Of a DNA stretch of 14,628 nucleotides, positions 7,174 to 14,628 are shown piece after piece. The position numbers and the translations under genes were made by a program. Position 1 is the stretch's first letter. Every line of letters starts with the position of its first letter. The notes beneath the pieces are model-generated. The model did not search any database, had not been told where the DNA came from, and was given only the letters and a program-made list of their open reading frames with translations. This DNA comes from an uncultured Campylobacter sp. (GTDB lineage: Bacteria; Campylobacterota; Campylobacteria; Campylobacterales; Campylobacteraceae): contig NZ_CAJPMA010000040.1 in NCBI RefSeq assembly GCF_905371695.1, forward strand, positions 1 through 14,628, written 5' to 3'.

Positions 7174-8553
7174 CTACTCTGCTTGCGGCTGTTTAAACCC
7201 GCCGCCGAAGGCCTTATAAACTCCGATCGCGGCGTTATCTAAACTAAGCTTCGCGTCCACCGCGTTTAGCTTCGCGCTTAAAAGATTTCTCTGCGCGTCG
7301 AGCAACGTCAAATGATCGGCGTAGCCCGCATCGAACTGCGCTTTTGCTAAATCGTAAATTTTACTTTGCGAATCTAGTAAATTTTGCGTATCTCGCCAGA
7401 TCAGGCTTGCCTTTTCGCGGTCGTTTAGAGCCGTTTTTATCTCGCTTAAAGCCGTTTTAATCGTCTTTTCGTAGTTTAGAGCCTTCGCGCTTTGAGCAAG
7501 CTCGGCGATCTCTACGTTGTTCGCTCGCTTGCCGTAGTCAAAGACGCTTTGAGCGATCTGCCCCGCAAAAGACCATACGTTGGCATTTTGCACGAACAAG
7601 CGGTCAAGCTCGTTAGAGCTAAACCCGAATGCGCCCGTTAGCGAAAGCGTCGGGAAATACGCCGCCTTTGCGACGCCGATTAGGGCGTTAGCGCTTTTTA
7701 GGTTCTCGTAAGCGCTGGCCACGTCGCTTCTACGAAGTAAAATATCAGAGCTTATGCCCGCATTTATCTGCGGAGCTTGCGGCAGATCCGCGCTCGTATC
7801 TATAATCTGGCTTAAAATTTCGTCGTTGCTTTTACCGCATAAAATAGCAAGCGCGCTTGACGAGCTTACGAGCGATTTTTGCACGTTTGAAAGGCTAATT
7901 TGCGCGCTTTGTACGGCGGCTAGGGATTGCAAATAAACGATTTGCGTAGTCGCGCCAGCATCGAGCTGTTTTTTGCGATACGCCGCCGTTTCGTTATAGC
8001 TTTTTAGCGTATCCTCTAAAACGCGCTCTTGCATTTTAAGCGCTACGAGCGAGAAATAGCCCTGCGCGACGTTTGAAGAGATGGTGAGGCGCGCGTTATC
8101 GTAGTCGAATTTGCTAGCTTTTAAAAGTGCGTCGTTTGAAGCGATAGAATTTCGCACGCGACCCCAAAGATCTACCTCGTAGTTTAGCACTGCGCTAAGC
8201 GAAAAGCTATCGTACTTGGCGTTATCTTGCTTACCGTAAGTCTCGCCGCTGGTGCGGGTTTTACTACCGCTTCCCTCGATGCCGATCGTAGGGAAAAGAT
8301 CGGCGCGGGAATTTTTAAGCGTAAGAGCGGCGGTTTGTAAATTTACGTAAGCGATTTTTAGATCGATATTGTTTTCTAATGCCTGCTCTACTAGCGTATT
8401 TAATCTCTCGTCGCCGAATTCCTTCCACCAAAGATCGTTTATATCGCTGCTTTCATAGCTTGCCTGAAATTTCGTATCCGTTTGCGGCAGTTCCGGCCTA
8501 AACGAGCAACCCGCGATAAAAGCCGCTAAAATAGGTATTAAAATTTTACGCAT
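7174..8553 (-). CDS. cmeC: Outer-membrane channel lipoprotein of RND efflux pump (CmeC)
   Basis: TolC-like outer membrane factor of the NodT/OprM lipoprotein class, forming the exit duct of the tripartite drug and bile-salt pump. The signal peptide ends in the lipobox IAGC, so Cys16 is lipidated; Ser at +2 permits sorting to the outer membrane. Visible landmarks are the LWWKEFGDERL block (41-51), the YEVDLWGR signature (125-132) and two repeated OEP halves (roughly 55-245 and 265-450), rich in Ala/Ser/Leu heptads expected of the alpha-barrel. Length (459 residues) is typical of the class. The start ATG lies inside the end of cmeB with an 8-base overlap (ATGCGTAA), so translation is probably coupled. 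It is the last gene of the cmeABC operon. Naming follows operon order, the CmeR-like regulator and the operator. Confidence 0.9.
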   Translation of the reverse strand: MRKILIPILAAFIAGCSFRPELPQTDTKFQASYESSDINDLWWKEFGDERLNTLVEQALENNIDLKIAYVNLQTAALTLKNSRADLFPTIGIEGSGSKTRTSGETYGKQDNAKYDSFSLSAVLNYEVDLWGRVRNSIASNDALLKASKFDYDNARLTISSNVAQGYFSLVALKMQERVLEDTLKSYNETAAYRKKQLDAGATTQIVYLQSLAAVQSAQISLSNVQKSLVSSSSALAILCGKSNDEILSQIIDTSADLPQAPQINAGISSDILLRRSDVASAYENLKSANALIGVAKAAYFPTLSLTGAFGFSSNELDRLFVQNANVWSFAGQIAQSVFDYGKRANNVEIAELAQSAKALNYEKTIKTALSEIKTALNDREKASLIWRDTQNLLDSQSKIYDLAKAQFDAGYADHLTLLDAQRNLLSAKLNAVDAKLSLDNAAIGVYKAFGGGFKQPQAE

Positions 8554-11500
8554 TCATCTCTCCTCCGTCGCGTTTTACGTGTTTGCCTTTACTCCAAAAT
8601 TTCTCGTTTAAATTTTCAAGCAGATAATAAAATAACGGCACGAAAAATATCGAGATCGTGCTTGCGGCTATCATACCGCCGACCACGCCCGTTCCTAGCG
8701 AATGGCGAGACGCCGCGCCCGCACCCGAGCTTATCACCATCGGAAAGACGCCCAGCGTAAAGGCTATCGACGTCATTACGATCGGGCGGAAGCGAAGCTT
8801 AGCCGCGCTAACGGCGGCATCGAAGACGCTCTTACCGCTATCGCGCTCTTGCATGGCAAATTCCACGATCAAAATCGCGTTTTTAGCCGAAAGTCCGATA
8901 AGAAGCAAAAGCCCCACTTGAAAATACACGTCGTTAGTTAACCCTCTGGCCCACGTAGCCAGCAGCGAGCCGAATACGGCAAAAGGCACCGCCGTAATTA
9001 CCGCCAGCGGAATTAGCCAACGCTCGTACTGCGCCGCGAGGATTAAAAATACGAAAATCATACCGAAAACAAACGCTTGCGCGCCCGCGCCCGAGGCGGT
9101 AACCTCTTGATAAGCGGTACCCGACCAAGCGATTGAATATTCACTCTCATTTAGCGTCTCTTTTACGACCTCTTGGATCGCTTTTAGAGCATCGCCCGAG
9201 GTGTAGCCCGCCTTTGGATCGCCCATTACTTTGGCTGCCGGGAATAGGTTAAAGCGGTCTACTAGATCGGGGCCCATATTTCTAGTAAGCGTAACTAGCG
9301 TATTTAGCGAGATCATCTCGCCGCTTGAATTTTTAACGAATACGCTTCTTAAATCCTCGGGAGAATTTCTAAAACTCTCTTTGGACTGCGCGTAAACGCG
9401 GTAAGTCTTGCCGAACATATTAAAGTCGTTTATATAATAAGACCCCATCGTGGCGGCTAACGCGTTAAAGATGTCGGCTTTACTAACGCCTAAAAGCTGA
9501 GCCTTTTCGTAGTCTACGTCGATTTTAAATTCCGGATAATTCGTCTCCAAAGTCGTCCTAACGCCCGTTAATTCTGGGCGCTGATTAGCTTTCGCGACGA
9601 CTGCAAGCACGTCTTTTTCTATCTCGTTGTAGCTTTTGCCGCTTCTATTTTGAATATACATCTCAAAGCCGCCCGTCATCGATAAGCCCATAATCGGCGG
9701 CACGTTTAGCACGAAAGTCATAGCCTCTTTCGACGGCCAAAATACGCCGTTATATTTACCTACCAGCGCGTCTATGCTGCTATCAGGCGTCTTTCGCTCG
9801 CTCCAATCTTTCGTTTTTACGAAAAATACCATAGCGTTTTCTCTAAGCGTGCTTGCGATCAGATCGTATCCGGCAAATCCCATTACCGAATAAACGTGCG
9901 GATCGGCCATCATAACGCTAGCCATTTTTTTATTTTCCTCGATCGTTCTCGCGGAAGCCGAAGCCGGCGGGAGCGACGAAAGCGCCATAAAGTAGCCCTT
10001 ATCCTCGCTAGGAACGAGACCCGAAGGGACTACTTTAAATAGCTCGACCATCATAAAAATAACGATAGCAACTGCGATTAGCCCGGGCACTACGTGACGT
10101 AAAATTTTAGCCACGCCCGCGGAAAACATCGCCGTGCTCCAATCGAAAAATTCGTTAAATTTTCTAACTAACCAAAACGGCTCGCTCTCGCCCCTTTTTA
10201 GCATAATGGCCGCAAGCGCGGGCGTGAGCGTAAGCGCGACGAATCCCGATAGACAAACTGAAATTACGAGCGTAAGGGCAAACTGCTTTTGAATAACGCC
10301 GACAAAGCCCTCCATAAAAGAAACCGGCACGAAAACGGCAGAAAGTACCAGCACGATCGAGATAACGGGCGTCGCGACCTCGTTCATCGCTTTAATAGTC
10401 GCTTCTTTTACGCTAATATCCCTTTCTTCGTGCAAAATTCTCTCTACGTTTTCGATAACGATGATAGCATCGTCCACGACGATGCCGATGGCTAGGATTA
10501 AACCGAAAAGCGTAATAAGGTTGATCGAAAATCCCATAATATAAAATCCCGCAAACGTCCCGATAATAGAAACCGGCACCGCAAGCATCGGAATAATCGT
10601 AGCGCGAACGCTTTTTAAGAAGAAATACATAACGATCATAACCAAAACCAGCGCTTCGATAAAGGTTTTTGCAACCTCTTCAATCGAGACTTCTACGAAG
10701 GTAGTCGTATCGTACGCGACTACGTGTTTAAGGCCGGCCGGATAGCTTACAGCTAGCTCGTCAAGCCTTTTTGAAACTAGCTTCGCGGTCTCTAACGCAT
10801 TGGCGTCGTTTTGTAAAAACACCATCAAAGGCGCCATACGCTCGTTATTTAAAAAGCCGTTAAACGAGTAGCTGCGAGAGCCTATCTCAATGTCCGCGAC
10901 GTCTTTTAGCTTTAAAAGAGAACCGTCGTTTTTAGCTTTTAAAATGATGTTTTCAAACTGCTTAACGTCGGTAAATCGTCCGTCGGCTTTTATCGAATAA
11001 ACGTAAGGATTTTTTGCGTCTTGCATCGGTTGTTCGCCGATTTTGCCCGCGGCGTACTGGCTATTTTGCGTAGAAACCGCGCTTAAAATTTCCGGGATAC
11101 TTAGATTAAATTTAGAAATTTCGTCCGGTTTTAGCCAAATTCTCATCGCGTAGTCTTGATTGCCGATTACGTTTACGTCGCCTACGCCTTTTACGCGCTT
11201 GATCTCGTCGGCTACGTTTAATAGCACGTAGTTCGCGAGCTCTTGCTTGCTCATGCTAGGATCTTCGCTTGTAAAGGCGACTACTTCTAGGATCGAGCTG
11301 CTGCGCTCTCTGACTATGACGCCCGTTTGTTGAACGGCGCTCGGCAAGCGAGAAAGCGCGGCTTGGACGCGGTTATTTACGTCGATCGTAGCTTGCTTCG
11401 CGCTGTATCCGATATTAAAAAATACGTTTAGGCTCATCATGCCGCTGGAGCTCGACGTACTTTGGATATAAATCATTCCCTCCACGCCGTTAATCTCGTC

Positions 11501-11701
11501 TTCGAGAATGGTAGCTACCGTATTTGCTATCGTCTGAGCGTCCGCGCCCGTGTATGTCGCGCTTACGCTAACCTGCGGCGGCGTGAGCTTGGGGTACTCC
11601 TCGACGGGAAGCCCTCGCATCGCCATAAGCCCGCCGATAACGATAATAATCGAAACGACGGTGGCGAAAATCGGGCGATTGATAAAAAATTTAGAAAACA
11701 T
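8546..11701 (-). CDS. cmeB: RND multidrug efflux pump, inner-membrane transporter (CmeB)
   Basis: Proton-driven homotrimeric RND transporter of the HAE1 (AcrB/MexB) family, the motor of the tripartite pump. The 1051 residues match AcrB in length and layout: a first helix at about 10-28, a large periplasmic loop, the 340-560 helix bundle, a second loop and the 875-1030 bundle. Proton-relay residues are present: Asp410-Asp411 in GIVVDDAIIVIENVER and Lys940 in GLSAKNAILIVEFA. The N-terminus MFSKFFINRPIFA and the PVEEYP block are typical. No truncation or missing key residue is seen. Its ATG overlaps the cmeA stop by one base (TAATG) and its end overlaps cmeC by 8 bases, so the three subunits are probably translated together. 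In C. jejuni this pump exports bile salts, fluoroquinolones, macrolides and other drugs; the same range here is inferred. Confidence 0.95.
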   Translation of the reverse strand: MFSKFFINRPIFATVVSIIIVIGGLMAMRGLPVEEYPKLTPPQVSVSATYTGADAQTIANTVATILEDEINGVEGMIYIQSTSSSSGMMSLNVFFNIGYSAKQATIDVNNRVQAALSRLPSAVQQTGVIVRERSSSILEVVAFTSEDPSMSKQELANYVLLNVADEIKRVKGVGDVNVIGNQDYAMRIWLKPDEISKFNLSIPEILSAVSTQNSQYAAGKIGEQPMQDAKNPYVYSIKADGRFTDVKQFENIILKAKNDGSLLKLKDVADIEIGSRSYSFNGFLNNERMAPLMVFLQNDANALETAKLVSKRLDELAVSYPAGLKHVVAYDTTTFVEVSIEEVAKTFIEALVLVMIVMYFFLKSVRATIIPMLAVPVSIIGTFAGFYIMGFSINLITLFGLILAIGIVVDDAIIVIENVERILHEERDISVKEATIKAMNEVATPVISIVLVLSAVFVPVSFMEGFVGVIQKQFALTLVISVCLSGFVALTLTPALAAIMLKRGESEPFWLVRKFNEFFDWSTAMFSAGVAKILRHVVPGLIAVAIVIFMMVELFKVVPSGLVPSEDKGYFMALSSLPPASASARTIEENKKMASVMMADPHVYSVMGFAGYDLIASTLRENAMVFFVKTKDWSERKTPDSSIDALVGKYNGVFWPSKEAMTFVLNVPPIMGLSMTGGFEMYIQNRSGKSYNEIEKDVLAVVAKANQRPELTGVRTTLETNYPEFKIDVDYEKAQLLGVSKADIFNALAATMGSYYINDFNMFGKTYRVYAQSKESFRNSPEDLRSVFVKNSSGEMISLNTLVTLTRNMGPDLVDRFNLFPAAKVMGDPKAGYTSGDALKAIQEVVKETLNESEYSIAWSGTAYQEVTASGAGAQAFVFGMIFVFLILAAQYERWLIPLAVITAVPFAVFGSLLATWARGLTNDVYFQVGLLLLIGLSAKNAILIVEFAMQERDSGKSVFDAAVSAAKLRFRPIVMTSIAFTLGVFPMVISSGAGAASRHSLGTGVVGGMIAASTISIFFVPLFYYLLENLNEKFWSKGKHVKRDGGEMNA

Positions 11702-12852
11702 TATTTGCTCTCCCCGCTCGCGGTTTTATTGCTTTCGTCAGGCTGCACCGGCGCGCCGACTCCTATTTTCTTGAAGTTATTTAAGATAATCACGTCGCCC
11801 TCGTCTAGCCCTTCGCTCACGTAAGCCTCGGTTACGGTTTGATAGACGATTTTTACGCTTTTTTTCGTAACTTTTCCGTCTTTTATCACGTAAACGTAAG
11901 GGCTAACCGTATCTTGAAGCACGGCTATTTGCGGAATTTTGAAGCTATTTTTTTGAATAAAACCGTCCATTTGAATTCTACCGAAAACGCCCGGAAGCAG
12001 CTCGCCGCCTTTGTTTTCAAACTCGGCCTTTGCTAAAACGCTTCCCGAGCTCGTATCCACGGTGCTATCTATAAATTTTACCTTGCCTTTATACTCTTTG
12101 CCGTTTAGCTGCAAAACCGCCTCTTCGTTTATCTGCGCCCAAGTGCCGCCGGCTAAATTTTGAGCCCTATTTAGGCTATCTACGTCCGAAATATAAAATC
12201 TAACGTCGATCGGATCGATTTTGGTTAGGCGCACCAGCTCCGTAGAGCCCGCCGCTACGTACGCGCCCACATCTATTAAATTTTCGCCGACTACGCCGCT
12301 AAACGGAGCCGTGACGTTCGTATATTCAAGGTCTAGCTTTGCGCTTTTAGCCGACGCTTGCGCGCTTTTTAGCGTAGCTTCGGCGGTCTCGTAGCTAGCT
12401 AGCGCGGAGTCGTATTCTTTTTGCGAAACGGCTTTTTGCTTAAATAAATTTTTGACGCGCTCCAATTCGCTTTTCGCGTTTTTTAAATTCGCCTGCGACT
12501 GCGCGATGCTAGCTTCTAGCGCTTCATACGAGGCGCGGTATTTTTCGGGGTCTATAACAAATAGTATTTGACCTTGTTTGACCCTATCGCCCGCTTTAAA
12601 ATTTTGCTTTAAAAGCGTACCCGAAACTTTGGGCTTAATCACCACGTCTTGCTCGCTTTGCACGCGCGCGGGGTAATTAAAACTCATAGCGTAATCGCCT
12701 TTTTTGGCTACCGTCACGTCTACTTTCGCCGGCGGCATCTGCCTAGGGGCGCCGGCCGCCGCGTTCGCGCTATCTTTTTTAAATAAATCGCAGCCCGTAA
12801 TTAATAAAGCCGCAGCCAGAGCAAGCGATAAATTCGTAAGCTTACCTTTCAT
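11701..12852 (-). CDS. cmeA: Periplasmic adaptor (membrane fusion) lipoprotein of RND pump (CmeA)
   Basis: Adaptor that bridges the RND pump and the outer-membrane channel. The 383-residue protein starts with a lipoprotein signal ending in ITGC (Cys21) with Asp at +2, an inner-membrane retention signal in enterobacterial lipoproteins. The domains are in canonical order: first lipoyl half (about 66-100, VIKPKVSGTL and KAGDRVKQGQILFVID), coiled-coil hairpin (about 103-172), second lipoyl half (about 173-207, YTNVTAPFSGVVGE), beta-barrel (about 213-298, with LPGVFGRIQMDG) and the membrane-proximal domain. A good AAGGAG ribosome-binding site precedes the ATG by about six bases. It is the first gene of cmeABC, expressed from its own promoter just after cmeR and probably repressed at the palindrome 12884-12899. 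Confidence 0.94.
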   Translation of the reverse strand: MKGKLTNLSLALAAALLITGCDLFKKDSANAAAGAPRQMPPAKVDVTVAKKGDYAMSFNYPARVQSEQDVVIKPKVSGTLLKQNFKAGDRVKQGQILFVIDPEKYRASYEALEASIAQSQANLKNAKSELERVKNLFKQKAVSQKEYDSALASYETAEATLKSAQASAKSAKLDLEYTNVTAPFSGVVGENLIDVGAYVAAGSTELVRLTKIDPIDVRFYISDVDSLNRAQNLAGGTWAQINEEAVLQLNGKEYKGKVKFIDSTVDTSSGSVLAKAEFENKGGELLPGVFGRIQMDGFIQKNSFKIPQIAVLQDTVSPYVYVIKDGKVTKKSVKIVYQTVTEAYVSEGLDEGDVIILNNFKKIGVGAPVQPDESNKTASGESK

Positions 12853-12883
12853 AAATTTCTCCTTTTCGTATTTGTATCAGTTT

Positions 12884-12899
12884 AGTAATAAATATTACA
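12884..12899. promoter_or_regulatory. CmeR operator (inverted repeat)
   Basis: AGTAATAAATATTACA contains the perfect palindrome GTAATA-AA-TATTAC (12885-12898). To my recollection it differs by a single outer base from the 16-bp inverted repeat bound by CmeR in front of C. jejuni cmeABC. It lies between cmeR and cmeA, about +10 to +25 relative to the predicted start, upstream of the cmeA ribosome-binding site. A bound TetR dimer here would block promoter clearance or early elongation. Binding is inferred from this identity and from the adjacent CmeR-like gene. Confidence 0.8.
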
Positions 12900-12914
12900 T
12901 AAAAATAGAGCGGG

Positions 12915-12943
12915 ATTATAACTTCCGTCCGTAAATAAGTCAA
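12915..12943 (-). promoter_or_regulatory. cmeA: Promoter of cmeABC
   Basis: On the minus strand TTGACT (12943-12938), a 17-base spacer and TATAAT (12920-12915) form a near-consensus sigma70 promoter, the strongest in the window. The -35 begins three bases after the cmeR stop codon. Predicted start is about 12908, giving a leader of about 55 bases that contains the operator palindrome. A strong promoter with an operator just downstream suits a pump that is repressed until CmeR is released by a ligand such as bile. Confidence 0.75.
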
Positions 12944-12945
12944 AT

Positions 12946-13563
12946 TTATTTGCAAATTCCGTGCAGGAAAATATCCGCGCTTTGCCTTGCCAGCTCCTCT
13001 TTTTCTTTCTTGCTAAATTTTATATCCTGCCCCAAAATTATCGCCCTTAAATGAAACGGTTCGCGGACTAACGCGCAAAATTTAAAGACCAATTTTTCTC
13101 TGTCGTAGTCTTTTATGTGCGCGGAAATTTCGGCTTTGTTTAGATAATTAATCAAAATCCCGCACATTTTAGACCCGACGTTTTCTTCGAAATACTCGCC
13201 TAATTTTTTATTTTTATAGCACTCGCTAATCACCAGTCTAGTAAGCGCCAAAGCGCGCGGCTTGCAAAAAACTTCAAAATAATTTAACGCAAAATCATAA
13301 AACATCTGCTCTAAATTTTCAGCCGTTTTTAGATTCATCTTCTCGTCTAGTTCTGCGAAAAATTCGTTAAAATTTTGCTCCATTATCGACGCGAAAAGCC
13401 CCTCTTTGTTCGTAAAAAATTTATAAATGCTAGCAAGCGAGCCGCCGCCTTTTGCGACGATATCGTTTAGGCTCGTTTTTTCAAAGCCGTTTTTTAAAAA
13501 TAGCTCCAAACCAGCGTTCATAACGGAGTCGTATCTGCTTTTGCCTTTTTCCGAAATTTTCAT
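12946..13563 (-). CDS. cmeR: TetR family repressor of the efflux operon (CmeR)
   Basis: TetR-type ligand-responsive repressor, acting as a dimer on DNA. I start it at the ATG at 13563 (205 residues) because AGAGGA lies six bases before it. The in-frame ATG nine codons upstream (13590) overlaps the predicted -10 and has no ribosome-binding site. The N-terminal DNA-binding domain is clear: ELFLKNGFEKTSLNDI (about 20-35), then the helix-turn-helix through GGGSLASIYKFF (39-50) and KEGLF. The C-terminal ligand domain contains ALVREPFH, resembling the LKEPYH stretch of C. jejuni CmeR. Gene order, orientation and the downstream operator also match C. jejuni. Its own promoter appears to be TACAAT at 13594-13589, inside a small inverted repeat that could serve autoregulation. 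In C. jejuni, bile salts relieve CmeR repression; this is assumed, not shown, here. Confidence 0.88.
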   Translation of the reverse strand: MKISEKGKSRYDSVMNAGLELFLKNGFEKTSLNDIVAKGGGSLASIYKFFTNKEGLFASIMEQNFNEFFAELDEKMNLKTAENLEQMFYDFALNYFEVFCKPRALALTRLVISECYKNKKLGEYFEENVGSKMCGILINYLNKAEISAHIKDYDREKLVFKFCALVREPFHLRAIILGQDIKFSKKEKEELARQSADIFLHGICK

Positions 13564-13583
13564 AAATTTTCCTCTAAATTTTA

Positions 13584-13599
13584 TGCGCATTGTAGCGCA
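13584..13599 (-). promoter_or_regulatory. cmeR: Probable cmeR promoter with inverted repeat around the -10
   Basis: On the minus strand TGCGC (13599-13595), TACAAT (13594-13589) and GCGCA (13588-13584) lie end to end. The -10-like hexamer is therefore flanked exactly by a 5-bp inverted repeat. A possible -35, TTGCCT, lies about 19 bases upstream inside the end of ccoG; the spacing is long, so the promoter is probably weak. The repeat could be an operator, or chance. It does not resemble the palindrome in front of cmeA. Confidence 0.45.
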
Positions 13600-13608
13600 A
13601 ATTTACTC

Positions 13609-14628
13609 TTAAAAGGCAAACACGCTTTGCCTAATCACGCTTATTTTTTCTCTATCGTCCACGGCGTAAGCGCGAATTTTAATATCCGCCCGCCCGCTTT
13701 TTCGTCCGATAAAATTTTCGCGCGCGGCTTTTAGCGTTACGACTACGCGCTGTTTTGCGCCGCTTGCTATTAAAATAGGCTTAACCGGACGCGAAATCTT
13801 TATATTTCCGCCCTCCACGTCGAAGTAAAATTCGTGCGCCTCGCTATCGGTGTTTTGAAATAAAAATACGTACGAATTTTCGATCTCGCCCGCCTTATTT
13901 ACCGAGTAAAGCTCGCTGGTTCGGTTAATATTTAAAAGCATATTTTCCTTTTTGCCGCTCATTAACGCAAGCGCCGTTAGGGCTACCGCTAAAATCGCGG
14001 CGTAAGCGGCGGTGCGAAAACGTAAGAATTTTACCTTTTTGCGTGTTTTGCGCGAATTTTCGCTAGTCCAGCCAATAAGCGACGGTAAGCTAAATTTCGC
14101 CATCGTTTTAGCGCATGCGTCGGCGCATTCTAGGCAGTTTATACATTCAAGCTGCATGCCCTTTCTAATGTCTATATGCGTCGGGCAGATTCTCACGCAA
14201 GCTTCGCAACCCACGCATTGCTCGGCGTCGCTTACGGGCTTTGAGACCGGCTTTTTACCGAGGCTTACGCCGTTTTCGTAAATTTTGCCGCCCCTGCTTT
14301 CGTCGTAAATTACTTGAATCGTGTCATTATCGAACATCACCGACTGCACTCTTGCGTAAGGGCAGATATAAACGCAAAAATTTTCGGCTAAAAAGCAGAC
14401 GTCGTAAATTAGCCAAAGCGCGATACAGGCGAGAAAAGATAGTAAAATTTTATGCTCGGCGGGGCTTTTTAAGTAGCTAAAAAAATCCTCCGGCGGCACG
14501 AAATACCACATAAAATTACAAGCGATAAAAAGCGATAACGCCGACCAGATCGCTACTCCCGCCGCGCGCCGTAAAAACGAGCCTTGCGGCGCTTTTTGCT
14601 TATTTTGGGAATTTTTAAAAATTTTTAA
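13609..14628 (-). CDS. ccoG: Cytochrome c oxidase accessory protein CcoG, 5' end outside the window
   Basis: C-terminal part (339 residues visible) of CcoG (FixG/RdxA/RdxI), a membrane ferredoxin-like protein needed to mature cbb3-type cytochrome c oxidase; the Rhodobacter member has been described as a Cu(II) reductase. The frame is open to the right edge, so the ATG at 14511 is internal: family motifs such as WYFVPPEDFF need the upstream membrane segment, which is visible as GVAIWSALSLFIACNF. About 120 N-terminal residues are missing by comparison with family length. Counting from the window edge, the motifs are CVYICP (85-90), two 4Fe-4S clusters (Cys 138, 141, 144, 148 and 162, 165, 168, 172), a last membrane helix (about 206-224) and the Ig-like C-terminal domain ending near AYAVDDREKI. 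It is unrelated to the Helicobacter nitroreductase also called RdxA. It ends 45 bases before the cmeR start, with no terminator seen. Confidence 0.93.
   Translation of the reverse strand, partial: LKIFKNSQNKQKAPQGSFLRRAAGVAIWSALSLFIACNFMWYFVPPEDFFSYLKSPAEHKILLSFLACIALWLIYDVCFLAENFCVYICPYARVQSVMFDNDTIQVIYDESRGGKIYENGVSLGKKPVSKPVSDAEQCVGCEACVRICPTHIDIRKGMQLECINCLECADACAKTMAKFSLPSLIGWTSENSRKTRKKVKFLRFRTAAYAAILAVALTALALMSGKKENMLLNINRTSELYSVNKAGEIENSYVFLFQNTDSEAHEFYFDVEGGNIKISRPVKPILIASGAKQRVVVTLKAARENFIGRKSGRADIKIRAYAVDDREKISVIRQSVFAF

Noticed and set aside
11462..11824. 120-codon plus-strand frame across the cmeB/cmeA junction
   Set aside because: It runs antisense across two conserved genes, has Arg/Asn/His-rich composition without any domain pattern, and is a shadow frame.
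13588..13590. ATG at 13590 as the start of cmeR
   Set aside because: It overlaps the predicted -10 hexamer and lacks a ribosome-binding site, whereas AGAGGA precedes the ATG at 13563 at good spacing.
14509..14511. ATG at 14511 as the true start of ccoG
   Set aside because: The frame stays open to the window edge, a membrane segment precedes this ATG in frame, there is no ribosome-binding site in front of it, and the conserved WYFVPPEDFF block lies at the end of that segment in the family.
1..14628. Mobile element, phage, defence island or CRISPR array
   Set aside because: There are no transposase or integrase motifs, no spaced direct repeats, no tRNA-adjacent repeats and no abrupt composition change. 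The abundant AAATTT words are dispersed and not array-like.

Overview
The window looks like chromosomal DNA from a higher-GC Campylobacter. By eye the G+C is in the mid-40s, which fits the C. rectus / C. showae / C. curvus group better than C. jejuni. The reasons are a cmeR-cmeABC efflux locus in the C. jejuni order, a ccoG gene close in sequence to Campylobacter/Helicobacter proteins, extended -10 promoters with weak -35s, heavy TTT/AAA codon use, and a very high density of AAATTT-type hexamers. The species call is inference; no 16S or other marker is present. Coding density is high, no gap without a gene exceeds about 210 bases, and there are no tRNAs, rRNAs, insertion sequences or CRISPR arrays.

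Layout, left to right. (1) 1-2340: a TonB-dependent siderophore receptor on the minus strand, with a TATAAT promoter, a Fur-like palindrome just downstream of it, a terminator hairpin after the gene, and a G10 tract between stop codon and hairpin. (2) 2512-6339: a minus-strand pair, a 1138-residue AsmA-like (DUF748) envelope protein followed by a RidA-type enamine/imine deaminase. (3) 6340-7131: two divergent extended -10 promoters packed so closely that each -10 sits where the other's -35 would be. The rightward one drives a small DUF2798 membrane protein overlapping (ATGA) a 157-residue protein I do not recognise. (4) 7174-13563: the cmeR-cmeABC multidrug efflux locus, read leftward as TetR repressor, periplasmic adaptor lipoprotein, RND pump and outer-membrane channel lipoprotein. 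The three pump genes overlap by 1 and 8 bases. A near-consensus promoter (TTGACT-17-TATAAT) and a palindrome almost identical to the C. jejuni CmeR operator lie between cmeR and cmeA. (5) 13609-14628: the C-terminal part of CcoG, cut by the right window edge.

Together these are envelope and respiration functions: iron uptake, envelope maintenance, drug/bile efflux with its local repressor, and cbb3 oxidase maturation. I found no clearly new multi-gene system. The best leads are the unrecognised two-gene unit at 6431-7131, the shared core of the CmeR-type operator and the receptor-promoter palindrome, the overlapping divergent promoters, and the G10 tract.
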